NCBI RefSeq assembly: GCF_019218755.1
Contig: NZ_JAHUWZ010000003.1
Location: 310,001-374,000, forward strand
Direction: 5' to 3'
DNA from: Acidovorax sp. sif1233
GTDB lineage: Bacteria; Pseudomonadota; Gammaproteobacteria; Burkholderiales; Burkholderiaceae_C
Length of the DNA: 64,000 nucleotides
Program-made: the position numbers and the translations under genes
In this document: positions 36,656-45,806 of the stretch, in pieces
Numbering within the stretch: position 1 is the stretch's first letter
Layout: each line of letters begins with the position of its first letter
Notes under the pieces: generated by a model
What the model was told of the DNA's origin: nothing
The model's input: only the letters and a program-made list of their open reading frames with translations
The model's database searches: none

Positions 36656-36756
36656 GTCATGCGTCCTGGCGCTGCGCCTGCCTTGCCGGGGCGGCCTGTC
36701 CAGGGCACGGGCAAGGCACCGGACGACAGCACATAAGGGTAATTCATCTAGATTTT

Positions 36757-37134
36757 CTAGAACTCCACGGGTTGCAGGTTGTATGCAGTATGCCAGTGCA
36801 CCACGCCATCGCTTTCCGACAAGGCAATTTTCACCAGGCCGCCCCGGCAGGGCCCCCCCGCGCACTGCCCCGTGCTGGGCAGATAGGCCGCACCATGGGT
36901 GGCGCACAGCAGCCACTGGCCGGTGTCGTCGAAAAACCGGTCGGGCTGGTAGTCCATTTCCATCGCCACGTGCGTGCAGCGGTTGAGGTAGGCATGGGGT
37001 GTGCCGCGGTAGCGGATGGCAAAGGCCCGGCAGGTCTGCCCCGCATAGGCCACGTCAAACGCAACAGCCAGGCCGCTGTCGGCCAGGTCGGCGCTGTTGC
37101 ACAACGCAATGGCCCGGTCAGGAAGGTCCGTCAT
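36757..37134 (-). CDS. Rieske [2Fe-2S] ferredoxin-like protein
   Basis: Small soluble Rieske protein of 125 residues. The cluster ligands are in CTHVAMEM (first C-x-H) and CATHGAAYLPSTGQCAGGPC (second C-x-x-H, then the conserved cysteine-rich tail). It resembles the NirD-like or ferredoxin subunits of oxygenases, but no oxygenase partner is nearby. Start ATG 37134; a TTG at 37170 overlapping the stop of the HAD gene would add 12 residues and imply coupling. Likely an electron carrier; partner unknown. Confidence 0.88.
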   Translation of the reverse strand: MTDLPDRAIALCNSADLADSGLAVAFDVAYAGQTCRAFAIRYRGTPHAYLNRCTHVAMEMDYQPDRFFDDTGQWLLCATHGAAYLPSTGQCAGGPCRGGLVKIALSESDGVVHWHTAYNLQPVEF

Positions 37135-37166
37135 GGGAATGCTCGTTTGCGCATCGTGCACCCTCG

Positions 37167-37841
37167 TCAAGCGTATTGCAGCAGCCAGTCGTGCAAATCG
37201 CGCACCGAATGGGCCACGTGCAGCGGGTTGAGCGCATGGAACACCTCGGGCTCATGCGCGCCGTAGCTCACCCCCACGCTGGCGCAGCCGGCATTCACCG
37301 CCATCTGCAGGTCGTGCGTGGTGTCGCCCACCATCAGCAGCCGCTCGGGCGGCACGTCGAACTCGGCCATCAGCTCCTGCAGCATCAGCGGATGCGGCTT
37401 GCCCGCGGTCTGGTCGGCCGTGCGCGAGCCATCGAACACGCCGCGCAGGTCCACCGAATGCAGCGCATCGTCCAGGCCGCGGCGGCTCTTGCCCGTGGCC
37501 ACCGCCAGCAGGTGCCCGCGATCGCGCAGGTCGGCCAGCAGCGGCAGCACGCCGTCGAACAGGCTCAGGTCCTCCTGGTGCTGGATGTAGTGGAACCGGT
37601 AGCGGTTGCCCAGGTCGGTGTACTTCTCGGGCGGCACGTCGGGGGCGGCATGGGCCAGGGCCTGCATGAGCCCCATGCCGATCACGTAGGCGGCCTCCTT
37701 GTCGGTGGGCACCGTGCCACCGACATCGCGAACCGCCGCCTGGATGCAGCGCACGATGATGGCGGTGGAATCAAACAGGGTGCCGTCCCAGTCAAAGGCG
37801 ATGAGATCGAAACGGCGCGGGCGGGAGGTGGTGGAGGGCAT
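37167..37841 (-). CDS. HAD phosphatase (phosphoglycolate-phosphatase-like)
   Basis: 224-residue HAD-superfamily hydrolase. Motif I is AFDWDGTLFDST near residues 15-26 with the Asp nucleophile, motif II the Thr in LLAVATGKSRRGLDDAL near 113, motif III the Lys in GKPHPLML near 146 and motif IV MVGDTTHDLQMA near 170. The cap domain is the alpha-helical C1 type of the Gph group. In many betaproteobacteria it sits next to RluC. It ends adjoining the Rieske gene. Confidence 0.9.
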   Translation of the reverse strand: MPSTTSRPRRFDLIAFDWDGTLFDSTAIIVRCIQAAVRDVGGTVPTDKEAAYVIGMGLMQALAHAAPDVPPEKYTDLGNRYRFHYIQHQEDLSLFDGVLPLLADLRDRGHLLAVATGKSRRGLDDALHSVDLRGVFDGSRTADQTAGKPHPLMLQELMAEFDVPPERLLMVGDTTHDLQMAVNAGCASVGVSYGAHEPEVFHALNPLHVAHSVRDLHDWLLQYA

Positions 37842-37861
37842 GGGGGGTTGTTCGCGCCATT

Positions 37862-38875
37862 TCAGGCAGGAGAAGGCACAAAGCCGGCCAGTTCGGACGG
37901 CAGCTCGGCATGGAGCGCCACGCGCTCGCCCGAGGCGGGATGGTTGAACTGTAACCGCCAGGCATGCAGGAACATGCGCTTCATGCCCAGCTTCTGCAGC
38001 CGCTTGTTGAGGTCGAAATCCCCGTACTTGTCGTCCCCCACGATGGCATGCCCCTGGCTGGCCAGGTGCACGCGGATCTGGTGGGTGCGGCCGGTCTTGA
38101 TGGTCACCTCCAGCAGCGACATGGCGGGCAGCCCCTGCGCGGGGCGCGGGGGCACGGAACTGCGCACCTTGACGAGCGTGACGGAGCGCATGCCGTCCGG
38201 GTCGTCGGCCGTGGTCACGCGCACACGGCGCTCCCCGTCGGCCTGCAGGTACTTGTGCAGCGGCAGGTCGATGACTTTCTTGTTGGCGGGCCAGGCACCC
38301 GTGACGAGTGCCAGGTAGGTCTTGCCGGTCTCGCGCTCGCGGAACTGGTCCTGCAGGTGCGTGAGCGCCGAGCGCTTCTTGGCCACCAGCAGGATGCCCG
38401 AGGTCTCGCGGTCCAGCCGGTGCACCAGCTCCAGGAACTTCGCGGCCGGGCGCGCCTGGCGCAACTGCTCGATCACGCCGAAGCTCACGCCGCTGCCGCC
38501 GTGCACCGCCACGCCGGCAGGTTTGTCGATGGCGATCAGATGCTCGTCTTCGAGCAGGATGGGAAATTCGCGCGCGGGCGCCGGACGCTCGGCCTTCTCG
38601 GCCACCTTGTCTGAAATTCGAACAGGAGGCAGGCGCACCACGTCCCCTGCTTCCACGCGGGTGTCGGCACTCACGCGGCCTTTGTTGATGCGCACCTCGC
38701 CGCTGCGGATGATGCGGTAGACGTGCGTTTTTGGCACACCTTTCAAGTGGCGTATCAAAAAGTTATCGAGCCGCTGGCCCGCGGAATCGGAATCGACCTC
38801 GATCAGGCGTGCCGCCGGAGGGCTTGCCGCCGTGGTGCGGTCGGATGGCGGTTTGGCCCCTATAATGTGTTTCAC
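37862..38875 (-). CDS. rluC: 23S rRNA pseudouridine synthase RluC
   Basis: RluA-family enzyme that makes pseudouridines 955, 2504 and 2580 of 23S rRNA. 337 residues: N-terminal S4 RNA-binding domain (AGQRLDNFLIRHLKGVPKTHVYRIIR near 27-50, in part), then the catalytic domain with the Asp in ELVHRLDRETSGILL near 150, and KTGRTHQIRVHL near 255. The start is taken as GTG at 38875: it leaves the short lead-in typical of RluC, whereas upstream sequence is unlike it. It is divergent from rne, an arrangement shared with E. coli. Confidence 0.93.
   Translation of the reverse strand: MKHIIGAKPPSDRTTAASPPAARLIEVDSDSAGQRLDNFLIRHLKGVPKTHVYRIIRSGEVRINKGRVSADTRVEAGDVVRLPPVRISDKVAEKAERPAPAREFPILLEDEHLIAIDKPAGVAVHGGSGVSFGVIEQLRQARPAAKFLELVHRLDRETSGILLVAKKRSALTHLQDQFRERETGKTYLALVTGAWPANKKVIDLPLHKYLQADGERRVRVTTADDPDGMRSVTLVKVRSSVPPRPAQGLPAMSLLEVTIKTGRTHQIRVHLASQGHAIVGDDKYGDFDLNKRLQKLGMKRMFLHAWRLQFNHPASGERVALHAELPSELAGFVPSPA
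38861..38866 (+). promoter_or_regulatory. Perfect -10 hexamer facing rne
   Basis: TATAAT on the plus strand, inside the rluC start region and pointing to rne. No good -35 lies at the right spacing. If used, transcription would start near 38873 and give rne an untranslated leader of about 600 nt. Confidence 0.4.
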
Positions 38876-39473
38876 CTGCGCGTTGCTGTGTAAGTGGTTG
38901 ATTTGTCTGGAGTTTAGTCCACGCAACCCTTTCCCTCGTGCAGGAAGGTCGATGCCAGCGGGCGTCGTGCACGCAGATTGCAGGCCAGATGCCTGCGGTG
39001 GCCTGCGCTTCGTTCGGCGGGCTGACAGATTGAAACACTGATACGGAATCCCCAAGCTGGCAGACGCACCCTACCCGGGAGCAGCCTGCCAGCGGATCGA
39101 AGCGAGCATGTGGTTGTTGATGGCATGGATGGTGACCTTGTGGCGGTGGCTGTTGCCCCCGGCCGCACACGCACATTCCGCCCCAGCGCCCGTCCTGCAA
39201 GCGCAACACGCTACTATTTTAGTAGCAAAACTGCGCCACTCTCACTCGCCCCCATCCACGCGCCCCTGCCTTTTCCTGCCGCGCTAGCGCTCGGCAGACC
39301 CTTGGCATTCCCGGCAATTCCCTTCGTTTCGATGCGTCAGTCCAGGCATTCACAGCTCCTGTAGAGCTTGTTGTATTGGTTTGGAAACTGTGGGCGGCAG
39401 CCCGCGCAGCCCTCTCCGTGGGTCACGGTTGGCTGCTCCGCTGCTGTCCGCGAAACACTGAAGGAATCGCATC
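38876..39473 (+). promoter_or_regulatory. rne leader region between rluC and rne
   Basis: 598 bp without a convincing gene. A frame of 84 codons (39110-39364) lacks any recognisable protein pattern. The stretch has a 7 bp inverted repeat (GCTACTA/TAGTAGC, 39210-39226) followed by AAAAC, and C-rich, G-poor sequence at 39230-39330. E. coli rne has a 361 nt leader through which RNase E represses its own synthesis, so a regulatory leader is plausible here. I cannot identify the hp2-type element by eye. Confidence 0.5.
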
Positions 39474-42400
39474 ATGAAGCGGATGCTCATCAACGCCACG
39501 CAGCCTGAAGAACGGCGCCTGGCCATCGTCGACGGACAGAAGCTCCTCGACTACGAAATCGAAATCGAGGGGCGCGAACAGCGCAAGGGCAACATCTACA
39601 AGGCCGTCGTCACGCGCGTCGAGCCCTCGCTGGAAGCCTGCTTCGTCGACTACGGCGAAGACCGCCACGGCTTCCTGCCGTTCAAGGAAATCTCGCGCAG
39701 CTACTTCACCCCCGGTGTCTCGCCCAGCCAGGCACGCATCAATGAAGTGATCCGCGAGGGCCAGGAGCTGCTGGTCCAGGTCGAAAAGGAAGAGCGCGGC
39801 AACAAGGGCGCGGCCCTGACCACCTTCGTCTCGCTGGCCGGCCGCTACGTGGTGCTGATGCCCAACAACCCCCGTGGCGGTGGCGTTTCGCGCCGCATCG
39901 AGGGCGAGGACCGCGCCGAGCTCAAGGAGGCGATGGACCAGCTGGAATACCCCAACGGCATGTCCATCATCGCGCGCACCGCCGGCATCGGCCGCACCGC
40001 GCCCGAGCTGCAGTGGGACCTGAACTACCTGCTCAAGCTGTGGAACGCCATCGACGGCGCCGCCAAGGGCGGCAAGGGCGCCTTCCTGATCTATCAGGAA
40101 TCGAGCCTCGTCATCCGCGCGATCCGCGACTACTTCAACAACGACATCGGTGACATCCTCATCGATACCGACGACATCTACGAACAGGCGCAGCAGTTCA
40201 TGGCGCACGTCATGCCCGAGCATGCCGCCCGCGTGAAGCGCTACCGCGACGACGCCGCCCTGTTCAGCCGCTTCCAGATCGAGCACCAGATCGAATCGGC
40301 CTACGCACGCACCGTGCAACTGCCCTCGGGCGGCGCCATCGTGATCGACCACACCGAAGCGCTGGTCAGCGTGGACGTGAACTCGGCCCGCGCCATCAAG
40401 GGCGGCGACATCGAGGAAACCGCCACCCGCACCAACCTGGAAGCCGCCGACGAAGTGGCGCGCCAGATGCGCCTGCGCGACCTGGGCGGCCTGATCGTGA
40501 TCGACTTCATCGACATGGAGGAGAGCAAGAACCGCCGCGAAGTGGAAAACCGCCTGCGCGACGCGCTGCGCCAGGACCGCGCCCGCGTGCAGTTCGGCAC
40601 CATCAGCAAGTTCGGCCTCATGGAGATGAGCCGCCAGCGCCTGAAGCCCGCCTTGAGCGAAGGCTCGTCCATCCCCTGCCCCCGCTGCGGCGGCTCGGGC
40701 CACATCCGCGACACGGAAAGCTCGGCCCTGCAGATCCTGCGGATCATCCAGGAAGAGTCCATGAAGGACAACACGGCCGCCGTGCACTGCCAGGTGCCGG
40801 TGGAAGTGGCCTCGTTCCTGCTCAACGAAAAGCGCACCGAGATCGCCAAGATCGAACTCAAGCAGCGCGTGGCCGTGCTGATGGTGCCCAACAAGACGCT
40901 GGAAACCCCCAACTACCGCCTGGAACGCCTCAAGCACGACGATCCGCGCCTGGACCACATCGAAGCCAGCTACAAGCTCGCCGAGGAAGTGGAAGACCCC
41001 ACGGCCGTGACGCGCCGCTCGCAGGAGCCCACCAACAAGCAGACCCCCGTCATCAAGGGCGTGCTGCCCGATGCTCCCGCCCCCGTGGCCGAGCCCCGCC
41101 CCGAAGGCGCGGCCCGCCCACCCCGCGCCGGCCAGCGCCCCGCTGCCGCGCCCGCGGCACCCGCCCAGGCCCCCGTGGCTGCGCCAGCGCCCGCTGCCGC
41201 CGCCGCGCCGCAGGAGCAAGGCTTCTTTTCCTGGCTCAAGAGCCTGTTCGGCTTTGGCGATGCACCGGCAGCCCCCGCACCGGTGGCAGCAGCCCCTGCC
41301 CCCGCCGCCACACCTGAAACCACGGGCCGCGGCGAGCCCCGCCGCGATGGCCGCAACGGCGAAGGCCGTGGCCGCCGTGGTGGCCGCGATGGCAACCGGG
41401 AAGGCCAACGCGAAGGCGGCCGTGATGGCGGCAACCGCGAAGGCGCCAGCGAAGGCCGCGGCCGCCGTGGCGAGCGCTCGGCCGAAGGCCGCGCTCCGCG
41501 CGACGCCGAGGGCCGTCCACCCCGCGACACCGACCGCCGCCCCGAAGGCGAAGCCCGCGAGGGACGCGAAGGCCGCAACGGGCGTGACGGTGGCCGTGGC
41601 CGCCGCGACGCAGAGCCCCGCAACCAGGCCGCCGGCCTGAACGGCGACAACACCGCTGCCGCGCAGGCGCAGGTGGAAGGTCCGAACGGCAACAGCGCGG
41701 AAGCGGGCCAGCAGCCGCGCGGCGAGCGCGGTCCGCGCCGTGACCGTGGCGAAGGCTCCGGCCGCCGCGAACGTGGAGACCGTGCAGAGCGCGGCGAACG
41801 CACGCCCCGTGCTGTCGAAGCGCAGGAGAGCACCGCGCCGGCCGCGGGCGACTTCGTCGACACCGCCCCGCTGGCATCGCTGCCCGACCTGGACCTGTCC
41901 GGCAACGACGTGGCCGCGGGCAATGGAGCCCCGGCCAGCGAAGAGCAGCAGCGCCGCGAGCGCCGCTCGCGCGACCGCTACGGCCGTGACCGCCGCGAAC
42001 GCGGCGAGCGAGGTCCTCGCGACAGCGCCGAGACCACGGCAGCGGCACCGGCGATGCTGGACTTCGATCCCACCGCCGTCGCCGCACCCCAGGCCGAACC
42101 GGCGCCGGAGCAGGATGAGGCTCCACGCCGCAGCTACTTCAGCGCCCCCGCCGCACCGGTGGAGGCCGCCGTGGCCGAGGCTCCGGCTGCCGCCCCGGTG
42201 GCGGCTGCAGCGCCAGCGCCCGTGGCTGCTCCGGTGGCCGCCACGGCCCCTGCTGCCGCGGCACCCGTGGCGCCCCCGGCCGCACCCGTTGCCGCGCCCG
42301 CGCCAGCCCCGGTGGCGGTTGCTGCTGCGGCGGCTGCCGCCAACGGCATGCCCCGTGTCCAGTCCTTCACGCTGCCGGTCGACGAGCTCCAGCAGGTTGC

Positions 42401-42608
42401 CGCCTCGTCGGGGCTGCAATGGGTGAACTCGGACGCGGGCAAGATCGCCGCCGTGCAGGCGGCGATCGCCGCCGAACCGCAACCCATCCGCGTTCCACGC
42501 GAACGGCCGCCCGCGGTCGTGCTGGACGAAGGCCCGCTGGTGCTGGTGGAAACCCGCCGCGACCTGTCGGCGATGACCCTGCCTTTCGAGCAGCCGCCGG
42601 CGGCCTGA
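39474..42608 (+). CDS. rne: Ribonuclease E
   Basis: Main endoribonuclease of mRNA decay and rRNA/tRNA processing. 1044 residues. The catalytic half has the S1 domain (about 35-125), metal ligands Asp302 ([11 protein letters not shown]) and Asp344 (IVIDFIDME), matching E. coli D303/D346, and the zinc link CPRCGGSGH at 402-410. After about 560 the protein is disordered. [14 protein letters not shown] near 582-595 is an amphipathic helix like the E. coli membrane-targeting segment. An Arg/Gly-rich RNA-binding region spans about 620-780, followed by an Ala/Pro-rich stretch near 905-960 and a conserved tail ending in a Met-Thr-Leu-Pro motif. Degradosome-partner sites cannot be identified by eye. 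Confidence 0.98.
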   Translation: MKRMLINATQPEERRLAIVDGQKLLDYEIEIEGREQRKGNIYKAVVTRVEPSLEACFVDYGEDRHGFLPFKEISRSYFTPGVSPSQARINEVIREGQELLVQVEKEERGNKGAALTTFVSLAGRYVVLMPNNPRGGGVSRRIEGEDRAELKEAMDQLEYPNGMSIIARTAGIGRTAPELQWDLNYLLKLWNAIDGAAKGGKGAFLIYQESSLVIRAIRDYFNNDIGDILIDTDDIYEQAQQFMAHVMPEHAARVKRYRDDAALFSRFQIEHQIESAYARTVQLPSGGAIVIDHTEALVSVDVNSARAIKGGDIEETATRTNLEAADEVARQMRLRDLGGLIVIDFIDMEESKNRREVENRLRDALRQDRARVQFGTISKFGLMEMSRQRLKPALSEGSSIPCPRCGGSGHIRDTESSALQILRIIQEESMKDNTAAVHCQVPVEVASFLLNEKRTEIAKIELKQRVAVLMVPNKTLETPNYRLERLKHDDPRLDHIEASYKLAEEVEDPTAVTRRSQEPTNKQTPVIKGVLPDAPAPVAEPRPEGAARPPRAGQRPAAAPAAPAQAPVAAPAPAAAAAPQEQGFFSWLKSLFGFGDAPAAPAPVAAAPAPAATPETTGRGEPRRDGRNGEGRGRRGGRDGNREGQREGGRDGGNREGASEGRGRRGERSAEGRAPRDAEGRPPRDTDRRPEGEAREGREGRNGRDGGRGRRDAEPRNQAAGLNGDNTAAAQAQVEGPNGNSAEAGQQPRGERGPRRDRGEGSGRRERGDRAERGERTPRAVEAQESTAPAAGDFVDTAPLASLPDLDLSGNDVAAGNGAPASEEQQRRERRSRDRYGRDRRERGERGPRDSAETTAAAPAMLDFDPTAVAAPQAEPAPEQDEAPRRSYFSAPAAPVEAAVAEAPAAAPVAAAAPAPVAAPVAATAPAAAAPVAPPAAPVAAPAPAPVAVAAAAAAANGMPRVQSFTLPVDELQQVAASSGLQWVNSDAGKIAAVQAAIAAEPQPIRVPRERPPAVVLDEGPLVLVETRRDLSAMTLPFEQPPAA

Positions 42609-42631
42609 TCCACCGGCTGCGGCCCTGAAAA

Positions 42632-42664
42632 CAAGAAGGCGGCCCAGGGCCGCCTTCTTGCTTT
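42632..42664 (+). terminator. Rho-independent terminator of rne
   Basis: A perfect 13 bp stem (CAAGAAGGCGGCC with GGCCGCCTTCTTG) with a 3 nt CAG loop, then CTTT. It starts 24 bp after the rne stop. Confidence 0.9.
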
Positions 42665-42796
42665 GGGGGCCCTGAACAACGCCTTGGCGCTGCGGCGGCC
42701 CTGCAGCAGGTACCATTTTGGCCGCTGCCGGCATTCCGGCCTCGCTCCGCCCAGCCTTCTCCCCTTCCGAGCCCCACGGACCACCCGGACTCCCAC

Positions 42797-43582
42797 ATGC
42801 TGTTCCTGCTGTCCCCTGCCAAATCCCTTGACTACGACACCCCCCTGCCCGAGGGGTTGCCCCATTCCACGCCCCAGTTCGTGCCACAGTCCACGGCCCT
42901 GATCGAGGTGCTGCGCACCCAGTCCCCCCAGGACATCGCCTCGCTCATGGACCTGAGCGACAAGCTGGCCGCGCTCAACGTGGCGCGCTACCAGGCCTGG
43001 CGCCCCCGCTTCACCGCCGCCAACTCGCGCCAGGCGCTGCTGGCCTTCAACGGCGACGTGTACGAAGGCCTGCAGGCGCGCGCGCTCACCGCCGACGACC
43101 TGGACTGGGCCCAGCGCCACGTGGCGATCCTGAGCGGCCTGTACGGCGTGCTGCGCCCGCTCGACCGCATGCAGCCCTACCGGCTGGAGATGGGCACGCG
43201 CCTGGCCACGGCCGCGGGCAGCAACCTGTACCAGTTCTGGGGCAGCCAGATCGCCGAGCACCTCAACACCCGGCTGCGCGCCGACACCACGCCCGTCGTG
43301 GTCAACCTGGCGTCGCAGGAGTACTTCAAGGCCGTGGACCGCAAGGCGCTCAAGGCACGCGTGGTCGAATGCGTGTTCGAGGACTGGAAAGGCGGCGGCT
43401 ACAAGATCATCAGCTTCCACGCCAAGCGCGCGCGCGGCCTCATGGCCCGCTATGCCGTCACGCACCGCCTTGCCACACCCCGCCAGCTGGAAGGGTTTGA
43501 TCTGGACGGCTATGCCTTTGCCCCGGCATCATCCGGGCCCGAGCGCCTGGTATTCCGGCGCAAGGCAGCACCCGCCCCGTAA
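42797..43582 (+). CDS. yaaA: Peroxide stress protein YaaA
   Basis: DUF328 protein that limits intracellular free iron during hydrogen-peroxide stress. 261 residues, standard length. The opening MLFLLSPAKSLDY and the conserved YGVLRPLDRMQPYRLEMG near 116-133 are diagnostic; NLASQEYFKAVD near 175 and FHAKRARGLMARY near 213 also fit. It has 188 bp upstream including the rne terminator, so it is probably transcribed separately. No peroxide-responsive site was recognised. Confidence 0.96.
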   Translation: MLFLLSPAKSLDYDTPLPEGLPHSTPQFVPQSTALIEVLRTQSPQDIASLMDLSDKLAALNVARYQAWRPRFTAANSRQALLAFNGDVYEGLQARALTADDLDWAQRHVAILSGLYGVLRPLDRMQPYRLEMGTRLATAAGSNLYQFWGSQIAEHLNTRLRADTTPVVVNLASQEYFKAVDRKALKARVVECVFEDWKGGGYKIISFHAKRARGLMARYAVTHRLATPRQLEGFDLDGYAFAPASSGPERLVFRRKAAPAP

Positions 43583-43617
43583 CCCCGAAAGAAACCTGCT
43601 TACGTTGAAGGACCGCC

Positions 43618-44529
43618 ATGACATCGCGTTCTGAACAGCACCCGGACAGCACCACGGCAACCCAACAGGACCGCGGTGCCGCGCGGCAGGCCATCACGCC
43701 CGAGCTGCGCCGCTGGATCATCGAGCAGGCCCAGGCAGGCTATGCCGCGCCCGTGGTGCTGCAGTCCATGCGCGATGCGGGCTGGGATGAGGACGTGGCC
43801 GCCGATGCGCTGGAGATCACGCTGCAGGACCACCTCAACGAACTGGCCGTGCAGCAGGGCCAGCCACCCGCCGTGGCGGTGCCCGAGCCGCGGCTGGACG
43901 AATCCCCCGCGCAGCTTGAGGCCGGCGACCGCAGCGTGAACGTGCTGCTGGCGATCGCCCAGCCGCGCATCGTGGTGTTCGGCAACCTGCTGTCGCCCGA
44001 AGAATGCGATGCGCTGATCGCCGCCGCCGCGCCGCGCATGGCGCGCTCGCTCACCGTGGCCACCAAGACGGGGGGCGAGGAAGTCAACGACGACCGCACG
44101 AGCGACGGCATGTTCTTCCAGCGCGGCGAAAGCCCACTGCTGCAGCGCATCGAGGAGCGCATCGCCCGCCTGCTGAACTGGCCCATCGAGAACGGCGAGG
44201 GCCTGCAGGTGCTGCACTACCGCCCCGGCGCCGAATACAAGCCGCACTACGACTACTTCGACCCCGCCGAGCCGGGCACGCCCACCATCGTCAAGCGCGG
44301 CGGCCAGCGTGTGGGCACGCTCGTGATGTACCTGAACACGCCCGAGAAAGGCGGCGGCACCACCTTCCCCGATGTGCATGTGGAAGTGGCGCCGCAGCGC
44401 GGCAATGCCGTGTTCTTCAGCTACGAGCGCCCGCACCCGTCCACGCGCACCCTGCATGGCGGCGCCCCGGTGATCGCCGGCGAAAAATGGATCGCCACCA
44501 AGTGGCTGCGCGAGCGGGAATTCAAATAA
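43618..44529 (+). CDS. 2-oxoglutarate/Fe(II) oxygenase (prolyl 4-hydroxylase type)
   Basis: 303 residues. The C-terminal domain (about 110-303) is a double-stranded beta-helix oxygenase of the P4Hc group. Iron ligands are His and Asp in YKPHYDYFDP near 210 and His in the RTLHGGAPV region near 280; the 2OG-binding Lys is in EKWIATKW. The N-terminal 90 residues have a small helical segment (GYAAPVVLQSMRDAGWDEDVAADALE) like a UBA/CUE-type three-helix fold, then a linker. Substrate unknown; bacterial relatives hydroxylate proline in proteins such as EF-Tu. The gene follows yaaA by 35 bp. Confidence 0.9.
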   Translation: MTSRSEQHPDSTTATQQDRGAARQAITPELRRWIIEQAQAGYAAPVVLQSMRDAGWDEDVAADALEITLQDHLNELAVQQGQPPAVAVPEPRLDESPAQLEAGDRSVNVLLAIAQPRIVVFGNLLSPEECDALIAAAAPRMARSLTVATKTGGEEVNDDRTSDGMFFQRGESPLLQRIEERIARLLNWPIENGEGLQVLHYRPGAEYKPHYDYFDPAEPGTPTIVKRGGQRVGTLVMYLNTPEKGGGTTFPDVHVEVAPQRGNAVFFSYERPHPSTRTLHGGAPVIAGEKWIATKWLREREFK

Positions 44530-44579
44530 AAACAGGCCCTGGCGCTTATCCACATTGCGCTACCAGCTATCAATTTAAT
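44525..44579 (-). repeat. Interspersed palindromic repeat, copy E
   Basis: Copy E, minus orientation, between the oxygenase and queF: ATAGCTGGTAGCGCAA, loop, ATAAGCGCCAGGGCC, then a T run. Several changes from consensus. Its loop contains TTATCCACA (44546-44554 on plus), a chance DnaA-box match. Confidence 0.8.
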
Positions 44580-44586
44580 AGTATCC

Positions 44587-45432
44587 ATGAACACCCCGGA
44601 ACAATCCCAACTCGGCAAGGCATCGGCCTACATCGACCAGTACGACGCCTCTCTGCTGTTCCCCATCCCCCGCGCGGGCAAGCGGGCCGAGATCGGTGTC
44701 ACCGGCGCCGCGCCGTTCTTCGGCGCCGACCTGTGGACGGCGTTCGAGCTGTCGTGGCTCAACCAGCGCGGCAAGCCGCAGGTGGCGCTGGCGCACATCA
44801 CCGTGCCGTGCGAGACCCCCAACATCGTGGAGAGCAAGTCGTTCAAGCTCTACCTCAACAGCTTCAACAACACCCGATTCACGGATGCGGCCGAGGTGCA
44901 GGCCCGCATCCGTGCCGACATCAGCGAGGCCGTGTGGCGCGGCGCGGAGCACCCGGCCACCGTGGGCGTGCGGCTCCTCAGCCCCGAACTGTTCGACCAG
45001 GAGCCCGTGCACGAACTCGACGGCCTGAGCCTCGATCGGCTGGACGTGGAATGCACGCAGTACCAGCCCGCGCCCGAGCTGCTGACGGCCGTGTTTGGCG
45101 AGGCCCCCGTGTCCGAAGTGCTCACCAGCAACCTGCTCAAGAGCAACTGCCTGGTGACGGGCCAGCCCGACTGGGGCAGCGTGCAGATCAGCTACAGCGG
45201 CCCGCAGATCAACCAGGAAGGCCTTCTGCAGTACCTGGTGAGCTTTCGCAACCACAACGAATTCCACGAGCAGTGCGTGGAGCGCATCTTCATGGACGTG
45301 TGGACCCGCTGCAAACCCATCAAGCTCACCGTGTATGCGCGCTACACGCGCCGGGGCGGCCTGGACATCAACCCGCTGCGCACCAGCCACCCGCAGGGCC
45401 TGCCGCGCAACGTGCGCACCGCCCGCCAGTAA
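44587..45432 (+). CDS. queF: NADPH-dependent 7-cyano-7-deazaguanine reductase
   Basis: Reduces preQ0 to preQ1 in queuosine synthesis, the only nitrile reductase reaction known in biology. 281 residues, the long two-domain (E. coli-type) form. The NADPH-binding QueF motif [18 protein letters not shown] is at about 82-99, and the nucleophilic Cys in [14 protein letters not shown] near 189. ATG 44587 lies 57 bp after the oxygenase, separated by palindromic repeat copy E. No other queuosine genes are in the window. Confidence 0.97.
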   Translation: MNTPEQSQLGKASAYIDQYDASLLFPIPRAGKRAEIGVTGAAPFFGADLWTAFELSWLNQRGKPQVALAHITVPCETPNIVESKSFKLYLNSFNNTRFTDAAEVQARIRADISEAVWRGAEHPATVGVRLLSPELFDQEPVHELDGLSLDRLDVECTQYQPAPELLTAVFGEAPVSEVLTSNLLKSNCLVTGQPDWGSVQISYSGPQINQEGLLQYLVSFRNHNEFHEQCVERIFMDVWTRCKPIKLTVYARYTRRGGLDINPLRTSHPQGLPRNVRTARQ

Positions 45433-45449
45433 GGCCCTCCAAAGATCCG

Positions 45450-45716
45450 CTAACCGCGCGCGTCAATCCAGTCGCACCGCAGGGTGTGGCGCGCATGCGC
45501 GCGGGTGCGCCAGGTCACATACAGGCTGGGCAGAAAGATGGCGACCAGGCACACCGGCGCGGTCCAGGGCTCGCCAAAGGCGCAGATGGGAAACCAGCCC
45601 ACCCACCCCAGCATCCAGATCGTCAGCACCAGGTCCCAGAGGTGGTACTCCAGCGGGTGCTCGGCCTTGTGCGCGACATGCCACTGCTTGATGCGTTGCA
45701 GCTCGTTCAGGGTCAT
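45450..45716 (-). CDS. Small two-span membrane protein, unknown
   Basis: 88-residue protein not recognised. Two hydrophobic segments, about 28-45 (WDLVLTIWMLGWVGWFPI) and 53-67 (APVCLVAIFLPSLYV), both Trp-rich, lie between a charged N-terminus and a His/Arg-rich C-terminus. Support for a real gene: a GGGAGG ribosome-binding site 5-10 bp before ATG 45716, and a good sigma-70-like promoter upstream. It is convergent with queF (17 bp between stops). Relatives appear to be short conserved hypothetical proteins of Comamonadaceae. Confidence 0.7.
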   Translation of the reverse strand: MTLNELQRIKQWHVAHKAEHPLEYHLWDLVLTIWMLGWVGWFPICAFGEPWTAPVCLVAIFLPSLYVTWRTRAHARHTLRCDWIDARG

Positions 45717-45743
45717 GGGAACCTCCCGGAAAACGGGAAATTC

Positions 45744-45772
45744 ACTGTAAGCTAGCAGTAAGAATTCGTCAA
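45744..45772 (-). promoter_or_regulatory. Sigma-70-like promoter of the small membrane protein
   Basis: Minus strand TTGACG (45772-45767), exactly 17 bp, TACAGT (45749-45744): five of six and four of six matches. It would start transcription near 45737, about 20 bp before the start codon. Confidence 0.65.
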
Positions 45773-45806
45773 GAAATACCGCGCGCCCCGCCACGGCGCA
45801 GGGCCG

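Noticed and set aside
39110..39364. 84-codon frame in the rne leader
   Set aside because: Pro/Ala-rich without family features, no ribosome-binding site noted; treated as leader.
39423..42887. 1154-codon open frame antisense to rne
   Set aside because: Low-complexity Gly/Arg/Ala/His-rich translation with no domain; it mirrors the GC-rich third positions of rne.
44546..44554. Perfect TTATCCACA (DnaA box) upstream of queF
   Set aside because: Single site lying in the variable loop of repeat copy E, so probably chance.
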